In this document: piece after piece, positions 34,068 through 43,370 of the stretch
Layout of the letters: each line of letters opens with the position of its first letter
How positions within the stretch are numbered: the stretch's first letter is position 1
DNA from: Dissulfuribacter thermophilus
GTDB lineage: Bacteria; Desulfobacterota; Dissulfuribacteria; Dissulfuribacterales; Dissulfuribacteraceae
Assembly (NCBI RefSeq): GCF_001687335.1
Contig: NZ_MAGO01000013.1
Location: 1-59,479, forward strand
DNA: 59,479 nucleotides
Direction of reading: 5' to 3'
Made by a program: the position numbers and the translations under genes
The notes under the pieces: generated by a model
What the model was told of the DNA's origin: nothing
Database searches by the model: none
Seen by the model: only the letters and a program-made list of their open reading frames with translations

Positions 34068-34176
34068 GTATTTGCTTACAGGGTACCGTAGATGCAAGGC
34101 GGAGGGCACGAAGTCGTACTCCCTGTACGTCGAGTGGCCAACAACGCAGTAGATGCGGTACCCTGTGAGCAAATAC
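34068..34176. repeat. 109-bp palindromic element upstream of eno
   Basis: The ends form a 21-base inverted repeat with one mismatch (GTATTTGC-TTACAGGGTACCG on the left, its complement CGGTACCCTGTGAGCAAATA and C on the right). The interior, GATGCAAGGCGGAGG then CGTACTCCCTGTACG then AACAACGCAG, is the reverse complement of the core of the 258-bp elements (CTGCGTTGT, GTACCCTAGTACG, CCGCCTTGCAT). The central CGTAC-TCCCT-GTACG can form its own hairpin. It ends 39 bases before the eno start codon and could affect eno expression. Confidence 0.75.
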
Positions 34177-34202
34177 CAAATTTCAAAATTGTCCTTTTAT
34201 AA

Positions 34203-35489
<1,287 letters not shown>

Positions 35490-35559
35490 GCGTTCTAGTT
35501 CCTTAGGCACTGTATGTATGTCCAGTGCAATATAGTACTGGCTTTGATCGCTTATGGGA

Positions 35560-36084
35560 TTAGGCCTCCTTGGGTTTGGGAAGATCTCTTAAATCCTTAA
35601 GTCCAAACAGTTCCAAAAATTTCCCGGACGTCCTGTAGAGAAGCGGGCGTCCGGGGCATTCTTTTCTCCCTGAAATACGTATTAAACCTTTTTCCAATAG
35701 AAACCTCAATGGAGCGCTTGAGTCCACGCCTCTGATTTCCTCGAGTTCGGCCTTTGTAATAGGTTGCTTATAGGCAATAATGGAAAGGGTTTCAATAGAG
35801 GCCTTGCTTAGTCTTGGGGCTTCGAGGTGTCTTATCTCCTGAATCCAGTCTTTGAGTTCTGGTTTTGTCTGTAGCCTGAATCCGCCCTTGACCTCTATTA
35901 ATTCAATTCCTCGATTTTGAGATTCAAGATTTCTAGACAGTGATGAAAAAGCCTGTCGAATTTGTTCATTTGTTATTTGTGGATCCCTACTCTTTAAGAT
36001 GGTTGCTAGGTCATTAAAGGACAATACCTCCCCTTTGGCAAATAATAATGCCTCGATTATTGCCTCAAGACTATAATTACTCAT
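35560..36084 (-). CDS. scpB: Segregation and condensation protein B
   Basis: A 174-aa winged-helix protein that joins ScpA and SMC in the condensin complex. The pattern LEAIIEALLFAKGEVLSFNDLATIL at the start, GIELIEVKGGFRLQTKPELKDWI, then LSKASIETLSIIAYKQPITKAELEEIRGVDS is diagnostic of ScpB. The ending (YRTSGKFLELFGLKDLRDLP) is the second wing. scpA, often directly upstream, is not in the window. The gene is convergent with eno; the short spacer between them contains paired words such as ATAAGCG/CGCTTAT that could form a weak terminator. Confidence 0.93.
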   Translation of the reverse strand: MSNYSLEAIIEALLFAKGEVLSFNDLATILKSRDPQITNEQIRQAFSSLSRNLESQNRGIELIEVKGGFRLQTKPELKDWIQEIRHLEAPRLSKASIETLSIIAYKQPITKAELEEIRGVDSSAPLRFLLEKGLIRISGRKECPGRPLLYRTSGKFLELFGLKDLRDLPKPKEA

Positions 36085-36163
36085 AGGGATAACAATAATA
36101 AATAGACTCTAAGATAGCGTCTTTTAATAGCTGGAATTCGGTCCTCACAGTTTTTATTCGAGA

Positions 36164-36448
36164 CTAAAGCTCTTCCACCACAACTGTTCCGCTTATTTTC
36201 ACATCCTTACCGTTATCGTCTATAAAAGAGATGTAGTTGCCCTGGATTTCAATTTTAAATCTTCCCTGCCACTGTCTAATGATCTTGCCCTGAGCATCAT
36301 AGAGTGTGACTTTTCTTTTTAGACCAATAATATCGGATTTGAAGTGCTTGAGATTCTTTCGTTGCCTTTCGGTGCACCCAGATGTTGTGATCAAGGCAAT
36401 AACTAAAATGAACAGAAAGAAGCCCCGTTTAAAAAATAATGAATTCAC
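36164..36448 (-). CDS. Small lipoprotein of unknown function
   Basis: A 94-aa protein with a basic/hydrophobic N terminus and lipobox TTSGC (cysteine at about residue 25), so it should be lipidated after export. The mature part has KRKVTLYDAQGKIIRQWQGRFKIEI and a C-terminal SGTVVVEEL, a short beta-rich fold. The phrase VTLYDAQGKIIRQWQG resembles small periplasmic lipoproteins of deltaproteobacteria, but I do not know a named family. GGAGGT lies nine bases before the ATG. It follows a divergent non-coding region of about 330 bases. Confidence 0.75.
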   Translation of the reverse strand: MNSLFFKRGFFLFILVIALITTSGCTERQRKNLKHFKSDIIGLKRKVTLYDAQGKIIRQWQGRFKIEIQGNYISFIDDNGKDVKISGTVVVEEL

Positions 36449-36777
36449 GCTAATGACCTCCTAAGTGTAGTTTTTTCTGGATGCCAATTATTTTTTGTAA
36501 AAAGCAGGACAGTCCCTTTTTAACTGGATTATTTGTTAAAGAGATCCTGTCCTGCTCAAGATATTAATAAATGTTTTTTGATCAACGAGCTTGAATATGG
36601 TGTTGATCAAACTCAAAAGAAATTTAGTCAAATAATTCGCTTCTCACTCAGACTCCAAAATTTTCTCAATTCAGAAAAAGAGCCTCCAAAGGCTGTTATG
36701 ATCGCTACTATAGTCATGGCCAGAAAAGATGTCTGTCCATGACTATAGGCGAGCGAGTTGGCAAAGCAACCGTGTAG
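36449..36777. other. Non-coding gap with two hairpins
   Basis: AGCAGGACAG (36503-36512) pairs with CTGTCCTGCT (36547-36556), and the inner CCCTTTTTAAC/GTTAAAGAGA adds weaker pairing. CTATAGTCATGG (36708-36719) pairs perfectly with CCATGACTATAG (36737-36748). The second hairpin, and GTGTAGCTACAC around 36770-36781, lie just after the iorB stop and may terminate the iorAB transcript. A 69-codon plus-strand frame here starts in the first hairpin and looks spurious. Confidence 0.45.
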
Positions 36778-37374
36778 CTACACAGCACTGAATCCAAGCT
36801 CAAACGCCTTGAGATTTGCCTCTATGAACTTGGGCTTCACCCTTTGCTGGATAGTGGCCTTCATGGAATCCGGTGATATTGGCACAAGGCCTGTTCCAAG
36901 TAGCACTCCCAATAGCACGACATTTACTGCCCTTTGAGTCCCTGCTTCCTTGGCCAGGTCATCTGCATTAATGGCTATGACGTTTTTGAAGACTGTCCTC
37001 ATTTTCTCGATATTTTTTTCAACGTCTGGGTAGGATGGGCCTCCTAATTCCACAGTGAAAGGTACTATTGGAGTGATATTTGTAATAATAGTTGCATCGC
37101 TGTGACATTTATTAAGGGCCCTTATAGCTTCGAGTGGTTCGAAACTAACTAGTATATCTGCTTCTCCTTGTGATATCAGGGGGCTTTTTAGCCCTCCCAA
37201 CATTACAGTGGATTCTACGACACCTCCCCTTTGGGCCATTCCATGTACCTCACTTAAAATGGCCTCTTTACCTTCGATAAGAGCAGCTTGAGCAAGAAGA
37301 CTCGATGCAGTCAGGGTGCCTTGGCCGCCAACTCCGGTAAATAATATGCGTAAAGGATTCATTTTTCCCTCCAT
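36778..37374 (-). CDS. iorB: Indolepyruvate ferredoxin oxidoreductase, beta subunit
   Basis: A 198-aa gamma-type 2-oxoacid oxidoreductase domain protein. RILFTGVGGQGTLTASSLLAQAA is the N-terminal signature, EAILSEVHGMAQRGGVVESTVMLG the second, then DILVSFEPLEAIRAL. With IorA it oxidatively decarboxylates aryl pyruvates (indolepyruvate, phenylpyruvate) to aryl-acetyl-CoA with reduction of ferredoxin, or runs in reverse. It starts 17 bases after iorA ends on the same strand, so they form an operon. GGAGGG precedes the ATG. Confidence 0.93.
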   Translation of the reverse strand: MEGKMNPLRILFTGVGGQGTLTASSLLAQAALIEGKEAILSEVHGMAQRGGVVESTVMLGGLKSPLISQGEADILVSFEPLEAIRALNKCHSDATIITNITPIVPFTVELGGPSYPDVEKNIEKMRTVFKNVIAINADDLAKEAGTQRAVNVVLLGVLLGTGLVPISPDSMKATIQQRVKPKFIEANLKAFELGFSAV

Positions 37375-37390
37375 TGTTGAGAATTACTTT

Positions 37391-39073
37391 TTAACTCTTT
37401 TTAAATACAAGGCACACAGGGGATTCTGAGATCACTACAGAGAGTTCATCCTTTTGAAGGACTTCTTTAAGGATTTCCACTGCCTCGTTCTTCTTATATG
37501 GATTGATCTTTTTGACAGTCTTTACCCCGCATCCCCTTACTACGTCTTCGATAGGGACCGTTGGATTGTCAAAACCCTGTGGCTTGAGCTGGATACCAGG
37601 ATTGGGCTGGTGTCCAGTCATAGCAGTTGTGCTATTGTCCAGAATTACGAGGCAGAATTTATGACCATTGTGTACTGCATTTACTAATGGAGAGATACCT
37701 GAGTGGAAGAAGGTGGAATCTCCAATAAATGACACAATTTTTTGTTCCGTTGCCACAGAGAAGCCACAAGAACTCCCTACGCTTGAACCCATGCAAATGA
37801 GATAATCTGCCATATTTATGGGTGGTAGTAATCCAAGGGTATAGCAACCAATATCAGTAGGATAAATAGTTATCTCTTCTTTACCAATGGCCTTTAGGGC
37901 TTCCTTTACTGCGTTGTAGGTTTCCCTGTGGGGACAGCCCTTACACAGTGATGGTGGGCGCATGGGGAGTTCAGGCACCCATGAAAGATCAGGGAGTGTC
38001 TTTTGGTCAGGTTCGTCTAATTCAAGTACATCTAAAATGGCCTTTTTTACCATCTTTGGGTCAAACTCATAACACCTTGAAAAGTGTGAGCTTGCCTTTC
38101 CAAAGATCTCTTTCTGTATCCCTTCTTCAACCATTATGCATTTTATGGCATCTTCAATAAAAGGTTCGAGTTCCTCAACAACGAGTACTTTTTCAACTGA
38201 ATTCAAAAAGTTGATTATCGTTTTCCTTGGATGTGGAAAGGTAAAGCCCAGGTTAAGAAAACGAACCTTATCTTCTAGACCAAGCTCCATTATGCAGTCT
38301 GCCACATAATTTGAGGCAACACCTGAACTCACTATGCCGAGTTTACCATTGCCTATTACATGATTAAATCTGCTTTCTTCACAGAGTGAACTCGCAATAT
38401 CCATGCGCTCCAAAAGTACCTTGTGTCTAACCCTGGCAACGGCAGGTACTGGTACCCATCTCCTAGGATCTTTTTCAAACTTTCCTATAGATGCAGTATC
38501 CTTGGAAAGTTCCCCAAAGGTTACAGGCCCTCTTACGTGGGCAGTTCTAGTAGTAGTTCGCAGGATTACGGGCAGTTCAAGGCGCTCAGAAAGCTCGAAG
38601 GCCTCTATGGTCATATCCTTTGCCTCTTGAGGAGATCTTGGCTCGAGCATTGGCAGGTTTGCAAATTTGGCAAAAATCCTGTTGTCTTGTTCATTTTGGC
38701 TTGAATGCATCGAAGGATCATCTGCTGTAACGATGACCATTCCGCCCTTTGTCGCTATGTATGAAAGGGTCATGAGCGCATCTGATGCTACGTTTAGCCC
38801 TACGTGTTTCATACATACTAGACTTCTAAGGCCAGCTGCCGAAGCAGAAGCTGCCACTTCCATTGCAACCTTTTCGTTTGTGGAAAATTCAAAGTAAAAT
38901 CCTGCGTTCTCATCCTGTGAGGCCAAAAAAAGGTTGTTGCCAATCTCTGACGACGGGGTTCCAGGGTATGTGGACCCCACCTTAAGGCCTGCTTCAATGG
39001 CTCCTCTAACGATTGCCTCGTTTCCAAGAAGGAGCATCTTGTGGCCGGGATTGTCCTGGAGTAATGGATGCAT
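37391..39073 (-). CDS. iorA: Indolepyruvate ferredoxin oxidoreductase, alpha subunit (no C-terminal ferredoxin domain)
   Basis: A 560-aa thiamine-diphosphate enzyme. KMLLLGNEAIVRGAIEAGLKVGSTYPGTPSSEI opens the pyrimidine-binding half; MKHVGLNVASDALMTLSY and VIVTADDPSMHSSQNEQDNR follow. The pyrophosphate half has LCKGCPHRETYNAVKEAL, YPTDIGCYTLG and FIGDSTFFHSGISPLVNAVHNG with LVILDNSTTAMTGHQPNPG. Typical IorA proteins continue for about 60-80 residues with a two-cluster ferredoxin domain. Here the protein ends ISESPVCLVFKKS and iorB follows 17 bases later, so that domain is absent. Electrons must pass another way or through a separate ferredoxin. It follows a lipoprotein gene by 17 bases. Confidence 0.93.
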   Translation of the reverse strand: MHPLLQDNPGHKMLLLGNEAIVRGAIEAGLKVGSTYPGTPSSEIGNNLFLASQDENAGFYFEFSTNEKVAMEVAASASAAGLRSLVCMKHVGLNVASDALMTLSYIATKGGMVIVTADDPSMHSSQNEQDNRIFAKFANLPMLEPRSPQEAKDMTIEAFELSERLELPVILRTTTRTAHVRGPVTFGELSKDTASIGKFEKDPRRWVPVPAVARVRHKVLLERMDIASSLCEESRFNHVIGNGKLGIVSSGVASNYVADCIMELGLEDKVRFLNLGFTFPHPRKTIINFLNSVEKVLVVEELEPFIEDAIKCIMVEEGIQKEIFGKASSHFSRCYEFDPKMVKKAILDVLELDEPDQKTLPDLSWVPELPMRPPSLCKGCPHRETYNAVKEALKAIGKEEITIYPTDIGCYTLGLLPPINMADYLICMGSSVGSSCGFSVATEQKIVSFIGDSTFFHSGISPLVNAVHNGHKFCLVILDNSTTAMTGHQPNPGIQLKPQGFDNPTVPIEDVVRGCGVKTVKKINPYKKNEAVEILKEVLQKDELSVVISESPVCLVFKKS

Positions 39074-39090
39074 CTTTATTTCCCCTCCCT

Positions 39091-40116
39091 TTATGAAAGT
39101 TCCAGTATCTTTACCTGATCTCCAACTTTAAATCCACCCCCAGAAATAATCTTTGCTCTGGAGGCATCTGATCCAAACAGGGTTTCCACTTCAATTACCC
39201 CTTTAAAATTGCCTGGTGCAAATCCCAGAGATCTCTTGGTCACGGGGTCGAAGATCTCTGCGCCTTTACCATAAACTTGGAATCTATCACCAGGTTGAAC
39301 TCCTGAAAGTCGTCCTGCATTCAAATAAATTGAATTTTCGTCAATTTTTATGATCCTACAAGACCATTCTGTAGCCTGTACAATGTCTCGGGAGATCTTG
39401 GGTGCGACTTTGTCAAAATCATCTATAGTGGCTAGGTAGGAACCTATTAGCACGCTTTCCACTGCATGAATTACATCTATTCTGAGTAAAGACTTTTTCC
39501 CTTGAATCGGCTTTCCGCTTGGGAACGAGACGAGAATATATGCCTGGATACCTGCAAGGTTTGCGACCTCGCGCCTTACAGATGTCTTTACCAGGTCTCC
39601 AACACTAAGGCCTTGGGATTCCAGAAGACGTGATAGGCGAGATGTATCCACAGGTATTACTCCGTCGGTGGATCGCAGGGCCTGGGGAAGACGGGTTAGG
39701 ACCTCAAGGCCCAGATCTCCAAGGAGTGAAAGGAGCACTACCTTTCTCCTTAAAACAGGCATTCCATTTGAATCCTTGGTTCTATAGGGGAGTCCTTTCA
39801 TCCTTTGCTCTAGGCGGAGAAGACGTTCTTCGAGTTCCTTGTCCTTTTTTGTCGGCCCGAACAGCTTTATATTATCCCCTTTGCCAGCGGTCTTCCTAAA
39901 GTATTCAGCAGTTATGAGAAAAGGAGAATCCTGAATTTCCTGCTCCATTCTCTCAAGTTCTTTATCCTCTGAGACAGTCCTTTGTTCTTTGGCATTAGCG
40001 GATTTTTGGGCGGTTACTCCAGTTTTCTTTGCGCAACCTGAAAAAAGAAATGCAAAGAGGATAACTGTAAAACATATTGTTATTATTGTATAATTTGTGT
40101 GTTTAAACTCAGCCAT
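39091..40116 (-). CDS. Lipoprotein with FlgT/CsgG-like C-terminal part
   Basis: A 341-aa protein with a signal segment and lipobox LFSGC (cysteine near residue 28). A helical, charged stretch (residues 35-110) precedes a domain with DGVIPVDTSRLSRLLESQGLSVGDL, then AYILVSFPSGKP. The end of the protein carries IYLNAGRLSGVQPGDRFQVYGKG and FDPVTKRSLGF, the pattern of the C-terminal region of FlgT and related CsgG-like outer-membrane assembly lipoproteins. It may be a periplasmic outer-membrane-anchored protein linked to an envelope complex. It overlaps the 3' end of recD2 by 34 bases and precedes iorA by 17 bases. Confidence 0.72.
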   Translation of the reverse strand: MAEFKHTNYTIITICFTVILFAFLFSGCAKKTGVTAQKSANAKEQRTVSEDKELERMEQEIQDSPFLITAEYFRKTAGKGDNIKLFGPTKKDKELEERLLRLEQRMKGLPYRTKDSNGMPVLRRKVVLLSLLGDLGLEVLTRLPQALRSTDGVIPVDTSRLSRLLESQGLSVGDLVKTSVRREVANLAGIQAYILVSFPSGKPIQGKKSLLRIDVIHAVESVLIGSYLATIDDFDKVAPKISRDIVQATEWSCRIIKIDENSIYLNAGRLSGVQPGDRFQVYGKGAEIFDPVTKRSLGFAPGNFKGVIEVETLFGSDASRAKIISGGGFKVGDQVKILELS

Positions 40117-42455
40117 GTTTTTCTCCTTATGCTAGATTTGTTTGTACATGCCCGCTTGAGTGCATACTCTTGTCCTATTATGTATACCTTTTCCTCTGCT
40201 CTCGTAATGGCAGTATAAAACCATTTGTTATTTAACATTATAAAGTGCGAGTTTGTAAGGGGAATTGCCACTATTCGGTACTGACTTCCCTGTGCCTTGT
40301 GGACTGTTAGGGCGTAAGCAAGTTCTACGATGTCCCCCAGGTGGTCAAAATCATAGCAGACCACGATTTTTTCAGGATAGACTACATAAAATTCCTCTAA
40401 ATCTGGTTTGATGTCAACTACAAGTCCTACGTTGCCATTAAATATCCTCTGAAATTCATATGAATTGAATTCGCCCTTGGCCTCTTGCCATTTTCCCCAA
40501 GGCATTACAGGCATATCTCTATTCTGAAGGTGGACCACCTTGTCTCCTTTTCTGAGTTCGATTCCCCGTACCTTTATGCTTGGCTTGTCCCCTTTGGGGT
40601 TGAGGACATTCTGTAGAGCCAAGTTTAGAGTCTCTGTACCCAACTGGCCAACACGCATGGGGGTAAGGACCTGAAATTCCCACACAGGGTGTGTAAGGGC
40701 GCTTTTGTAGAATCTGGCAAGCTGAAGTATCCGTTTAAAAATCGCCTCATTGTTTTCTTCTCTCAGGCGTTTCAGCGTCTTGTCATCTGCCTTTTTGGCC
40801 TTGGCAACAAAAATGTTGTGTGGCTCGATGCGTTCATAGGAAAAGTCTTTCCAGCCAGGCTGCTCTATGCCATTGGGCACCTTTCCCATGCGAATTTCGT
40901 TTGCAAACACCGTCAATACACTGTCTTCACTCTGCCTATAAATGCGTTTTAGGGTAACAGATGGAATGAGCCCTGTTTGAAGGGCATCTCCAAAGCAATT
41001 TCCCGCTCCTATAGGCGGAAGCTGGGCAGGATCCCCCACGAGTATAAAAAGTGTGTCCTCTTTGAGGGCCTTACAGAGTCTGTACATGAGGGTGAGATTT
41101 ACCATTGATGCCTCATCTAGGAGGACTACTTTATGGGGGAGTGGATTTTTTTCATGGTGCTCAAACTGGCCTTCACCTTTAAATTTTAACAGACTATGAA
41201 TTGTCATGGCATCGAAGCCCGTGATCTTTCTCAGCCTTGATGATGCCATGCCAGTGAAGGCGCATGAGATGATATCCTGGGCGCTGGCATAAAAGCGAGA
41301 AAGGAGTTCAAGGATTGCTCTGGAAACAGTTGTCTTTCCAGTTCCTGCATAGCCAGCTAGCCCAAATAGGAGTCTTGGTTCAGTGGCAATCCTTTGAAGG
41401 GCCTCTTTTTGTTCCTGGGAAAGCTCAATCCCCTCTCTATCCTCATATTCTTGAATAAATTCGTTGAGATCATCTTCTGGGATGATAGTTCGTTTTGTTT
41501 CTTTACTCTTTTCAAGAAAAAAGTCTCTGAGCCACTCTTCCATGAACCTATAGGAATAGAGTCCTACTTTATCATCGTCTATGACTATTTTCCCTTTTGA
41601 TATCAGAGTATTGAATGCTTTTTCAATATCTTTGCCTGGGATTGGGGTGCTGCTTTCATCTTGGGGATTCTGATAGTTTTGATTTAAGAGTTCCTTTACC
41701 TCTTTTTCTACTATTTCCTTTTCAAGAAAGGAGTGTCCATTTTGCTCTGCGTTATCTGCGAGCACATGTTCTATTGCTGCTCCGATCCGTTCAATGGACG
41801 TCGGCCCGATCCCAAGCCCCATGGCAACCTTGTCTGCAGTCTTGAATCCTATCCCCCGTATTTCTGTTAGGTTATAGGGATTGTCTCTAAGGATCTTTAC
41901 TGCCTCTTCTCCAAAGTGATTGTAAATCCTGATGAGGAGGTTAGGTGTAAGCTTTACTCCACTAGAGGCTAGATAATTCGACAGTTCTCTCAGACTCTTA
42001 TGTTTTTGCCAGGATTTCATTATCATGGAAAGGCGTTTTTCTTTTATTCCCTTAACATTTAGGAGTTCCTCTGGACGCCTTTCCATAATGTCGATTAGAG
42101 CTTTTTCCCCATACTTTCTGATGAGATCCTTTGCTAGCCGCTCTCCAAGGCCTTTTACTACCTTTGTCAGGAAAAAAAGGAGTTCGCTTCCAACGAGTTG
42201 GGCTGAATGAAATTCAAATTGCCTGCCGTACTTTGACGTGTTCCAAAAGCCTGTAAAGGCAAATTCAGTCCCTTCAAGTCCTGCCTGGTTCGCTAATTCT
42301 TGAATATAACCTACAGCGGTGAAAAGACTCCCCCGTTTGGGTCTTACTTTAAGTACAGCGTAACCATTTTCAGGATTCTGGTAGGTAACACGCTCTACCC
42401 TGGCATTTATTGTAATATGTTTCATAGAGTCTTCGGTAATCCTTTTCATGGTCAA
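40083..42455 (-). CDS. recD2: RecD2-type ATP-dependent DNA helicase
   Basis: A 790-aa superfamily 1 helicase of the RecD2 type, which acts without RecBC. An N-terminal OB-like domain (ITINARVERVTYQNPENGYAV) and helix-hairpin-helix motifs (VVKGLGERLAKDLIRKYG and LTEIRGIGFKTADKVA) precede the motor. Walker A is GYAGTGKTT at residues 369-376, motif II VLLDEASMV, motif III FILVGDPAQLPPIGAG, and VHKAQGSQYRIV and AITRAEEKVYIIG are motifs V and VI. It unwinds DNA 5' to 3'. The frame starts at 42455, overlapping the pseudouridine synthase stop by four bases; ATG 42425 is an alternative start closer to the domain. Confidence 0.95.
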   Translation of the reverse strand: MTMKRITEDSMKHITINARVERVTYQNPENGYAVLKVRPKRGSLFTAVGYIQELANQAGLEGTEFAFTGFWNTSKYGRQFEFHSAQLVGSELLFFLTKVVKGLGERLAKDLIRKYGEKALIDIMERRPEELLNVKGIKEKRLSMIMKSWQKHKSLRELSNYLASSGVKLTPNLLIRIYNHFGEEAVKILRDNPYNLTEIRGIGFKTADKVAMGLGIGPTSIERIGAAIEHVLADNAEQNGHSFLEKEIVEKEVKELLNQNYQNPQDESSTPIPGKDIEKAFNTLISKGKIVIDDDKVGLYSYRFMEEWLRDFFLEKSKETKRTIIPEDDLNEFIQEYEDREGIELSQEQKEALQRIATEPRLLFGLAGYAGTGKTTVSRAILELLSRFYASAQDIISCAFTGMASSRLRKITGFDAMTIHSLLKFKGEGQFEHHEKNPLPHKVVLLDEASMVNLTLMYRLCKALKEDTLFILVGDPAQLPPIGAGNCFGDALQTGLIPSVTLKRIYRQSEDSVLTVFANEIRMGKVPNGIEQPGWKDFSYERIEPHNIFVAKAKKADDKTLKRLREENNEAIFKRILQLARFYKSALTHPVWEFQVLTPMRVGQLGTETLNLALQNVLNPKGDKPSIKVRGIELRKGDKVVHLQNRDMPVMPWGKWQEAKGEFNSYEFQRIFNGNVGLVVDIKPDLEEFYVVYPEKIVVCYDFDHLGDIVELAYALTVHKAQGSQYRIVAIPLTNSHFIMLNNKWFYTAITRAEEKVYIIGQEYALKRACTNKSSIRRKTWLSLNTQIIQ

Positions 42456-43174
42456 AAGCTGACCTCATCTTCCTTGATTTTTGGAAATGGTGATCTGTAG
42501 GGAAGGGCTGTAAAAGTCATTAGCTCTTTTCGGGTTGGATGAGGAAAAGAGAGCCTTGTGGCATGGAGTGCAATGGAACGATCCCGTAGCGGAGCACTTG
42601 CCCCATATTTAACGTCTCCAAGAATGGGGCAACCAAGATGTGAGAGTGTAACCCTTATCTGATGGGGTCTGCCAGTCTTTGGTTCTACTAAGAAAAGGGT
42701 CTTTTTATTCTTGATATTAAGCACCTTCCACTTTGTCACAGCACGTTGTCCATTTCCATTCCGACCAATAGTTACCACATTTTTTCGACGATCTTTTTTT
42801 AACCAGAGGGTTTCTTCACCTTCAGTCTTTTTAGGCGTACCCTCTGTTAGAGCTAAATATTGCTTTTTTATAAGGCCCTTTTTCATGGCATCTGTCATCC
42901 TCTTAGAGGACTTTGAAGTCTTTGAAAAGGCAAGTATCCCTGATGCAGGTCTATCAAGCCTCTGAAATATTCCAAGATACACGTTTCCCGGCTTTTTTTT
43001 AATATCTTTGATATAGGTCTTAACCCATTCATAGGCTGAAAGATCTTCTGAAATGTCTGGTACAGAAGGCATACAAGGCGGTTTTATTATTACTATTAGG
43101 TGATTATCTTCATAAATAATGCGTAAAAGATCGCAGAGAACCGAATTATGTTCGCCAGTGTTTACTTGTTGCAT
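42452..43174 (-). CDS. RluA-family RNA pseudouridine synthase
   Basis: A 240-aa protein lacking an S4 domain. LLRIIYEDNHLIVIIKPPCMPS is the N-terminal strand pair, LGIFQRLDRPASGILAFSKTS carries the catalytic Asp74, and KQYLALTEG and VEPKTGRPHQIRVTLSHLGCPILGD complete the family pattern, ending ALHATRLSFPHP. It isomerises uridine in rRNA or tRNA; the target position is not predictable. It overlaps recD2 by four bases and the pair reads as a unit with the downstream lipoprotein and iorAB. A 13-bp hairpin lies 70 bases upstream. Confidence 0.92.
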   Translation of the reverse strand: MQQVNTGEHNSVLCDLLRIIYEDNHLIVIIKPPCMPSVPDISEDLSAYEWVKTYIKDIKKKPGNVYLGIFQRLDRPASGILAFSKTSKSSKRMTDAMKKGLIKKQYLALTEGTPKKTEGEETLWLKKDRRKNVVTIGRNGNGQRAVTKWKVLNIKNKKTLFLVEPKTGRPHQIRVTLSHLGCPILGDVKYGASAPLRDRSIALHATRLSFPHPTRKELMTFTALPYRSPFPKIKEDEVSF

Positions 43175-43243
43175 CTTTTAAATAGCCACTCACTTGTTTG
43201 GGGTTTTTTATATATATAAAGAAAGCCTCAGATTAATGTACTA

Positions 43244-43277
43244 TTTCCCTCTCTGGCCAGAGGACCAGAGAGGGAAA
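43244..43277. terminator. Hairpin terminator upstream of the pseudouridine synthase gene
   Basis: TTTCCCTCTCTGG (43244-43256) and CCAGAGAGGGAAA (43265-43277) form a perfect 13-bp stem with an eight-base loop. It lies about 95 bases past the stop of the flavoprotein gene (43371) and so terminates that transcript on the minus strand. Confidence 0.7.
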
Positions 43278-43370
43278 TTGGTGTTTTGGACTGAGGGGTA
43301 TTTTGAAAAAAATGAAATATTTTTCTACTGGTTAATTTGACTCCACAGACATGCTGATTGCAAACCTCAT

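Noticed and set aside
36533-36742. 69-codon plus-strand frame between lipoprotein and iorB
   Set aside because: Starts inside a hairpin, has no ribosome-binding site and no recognisable pattern.
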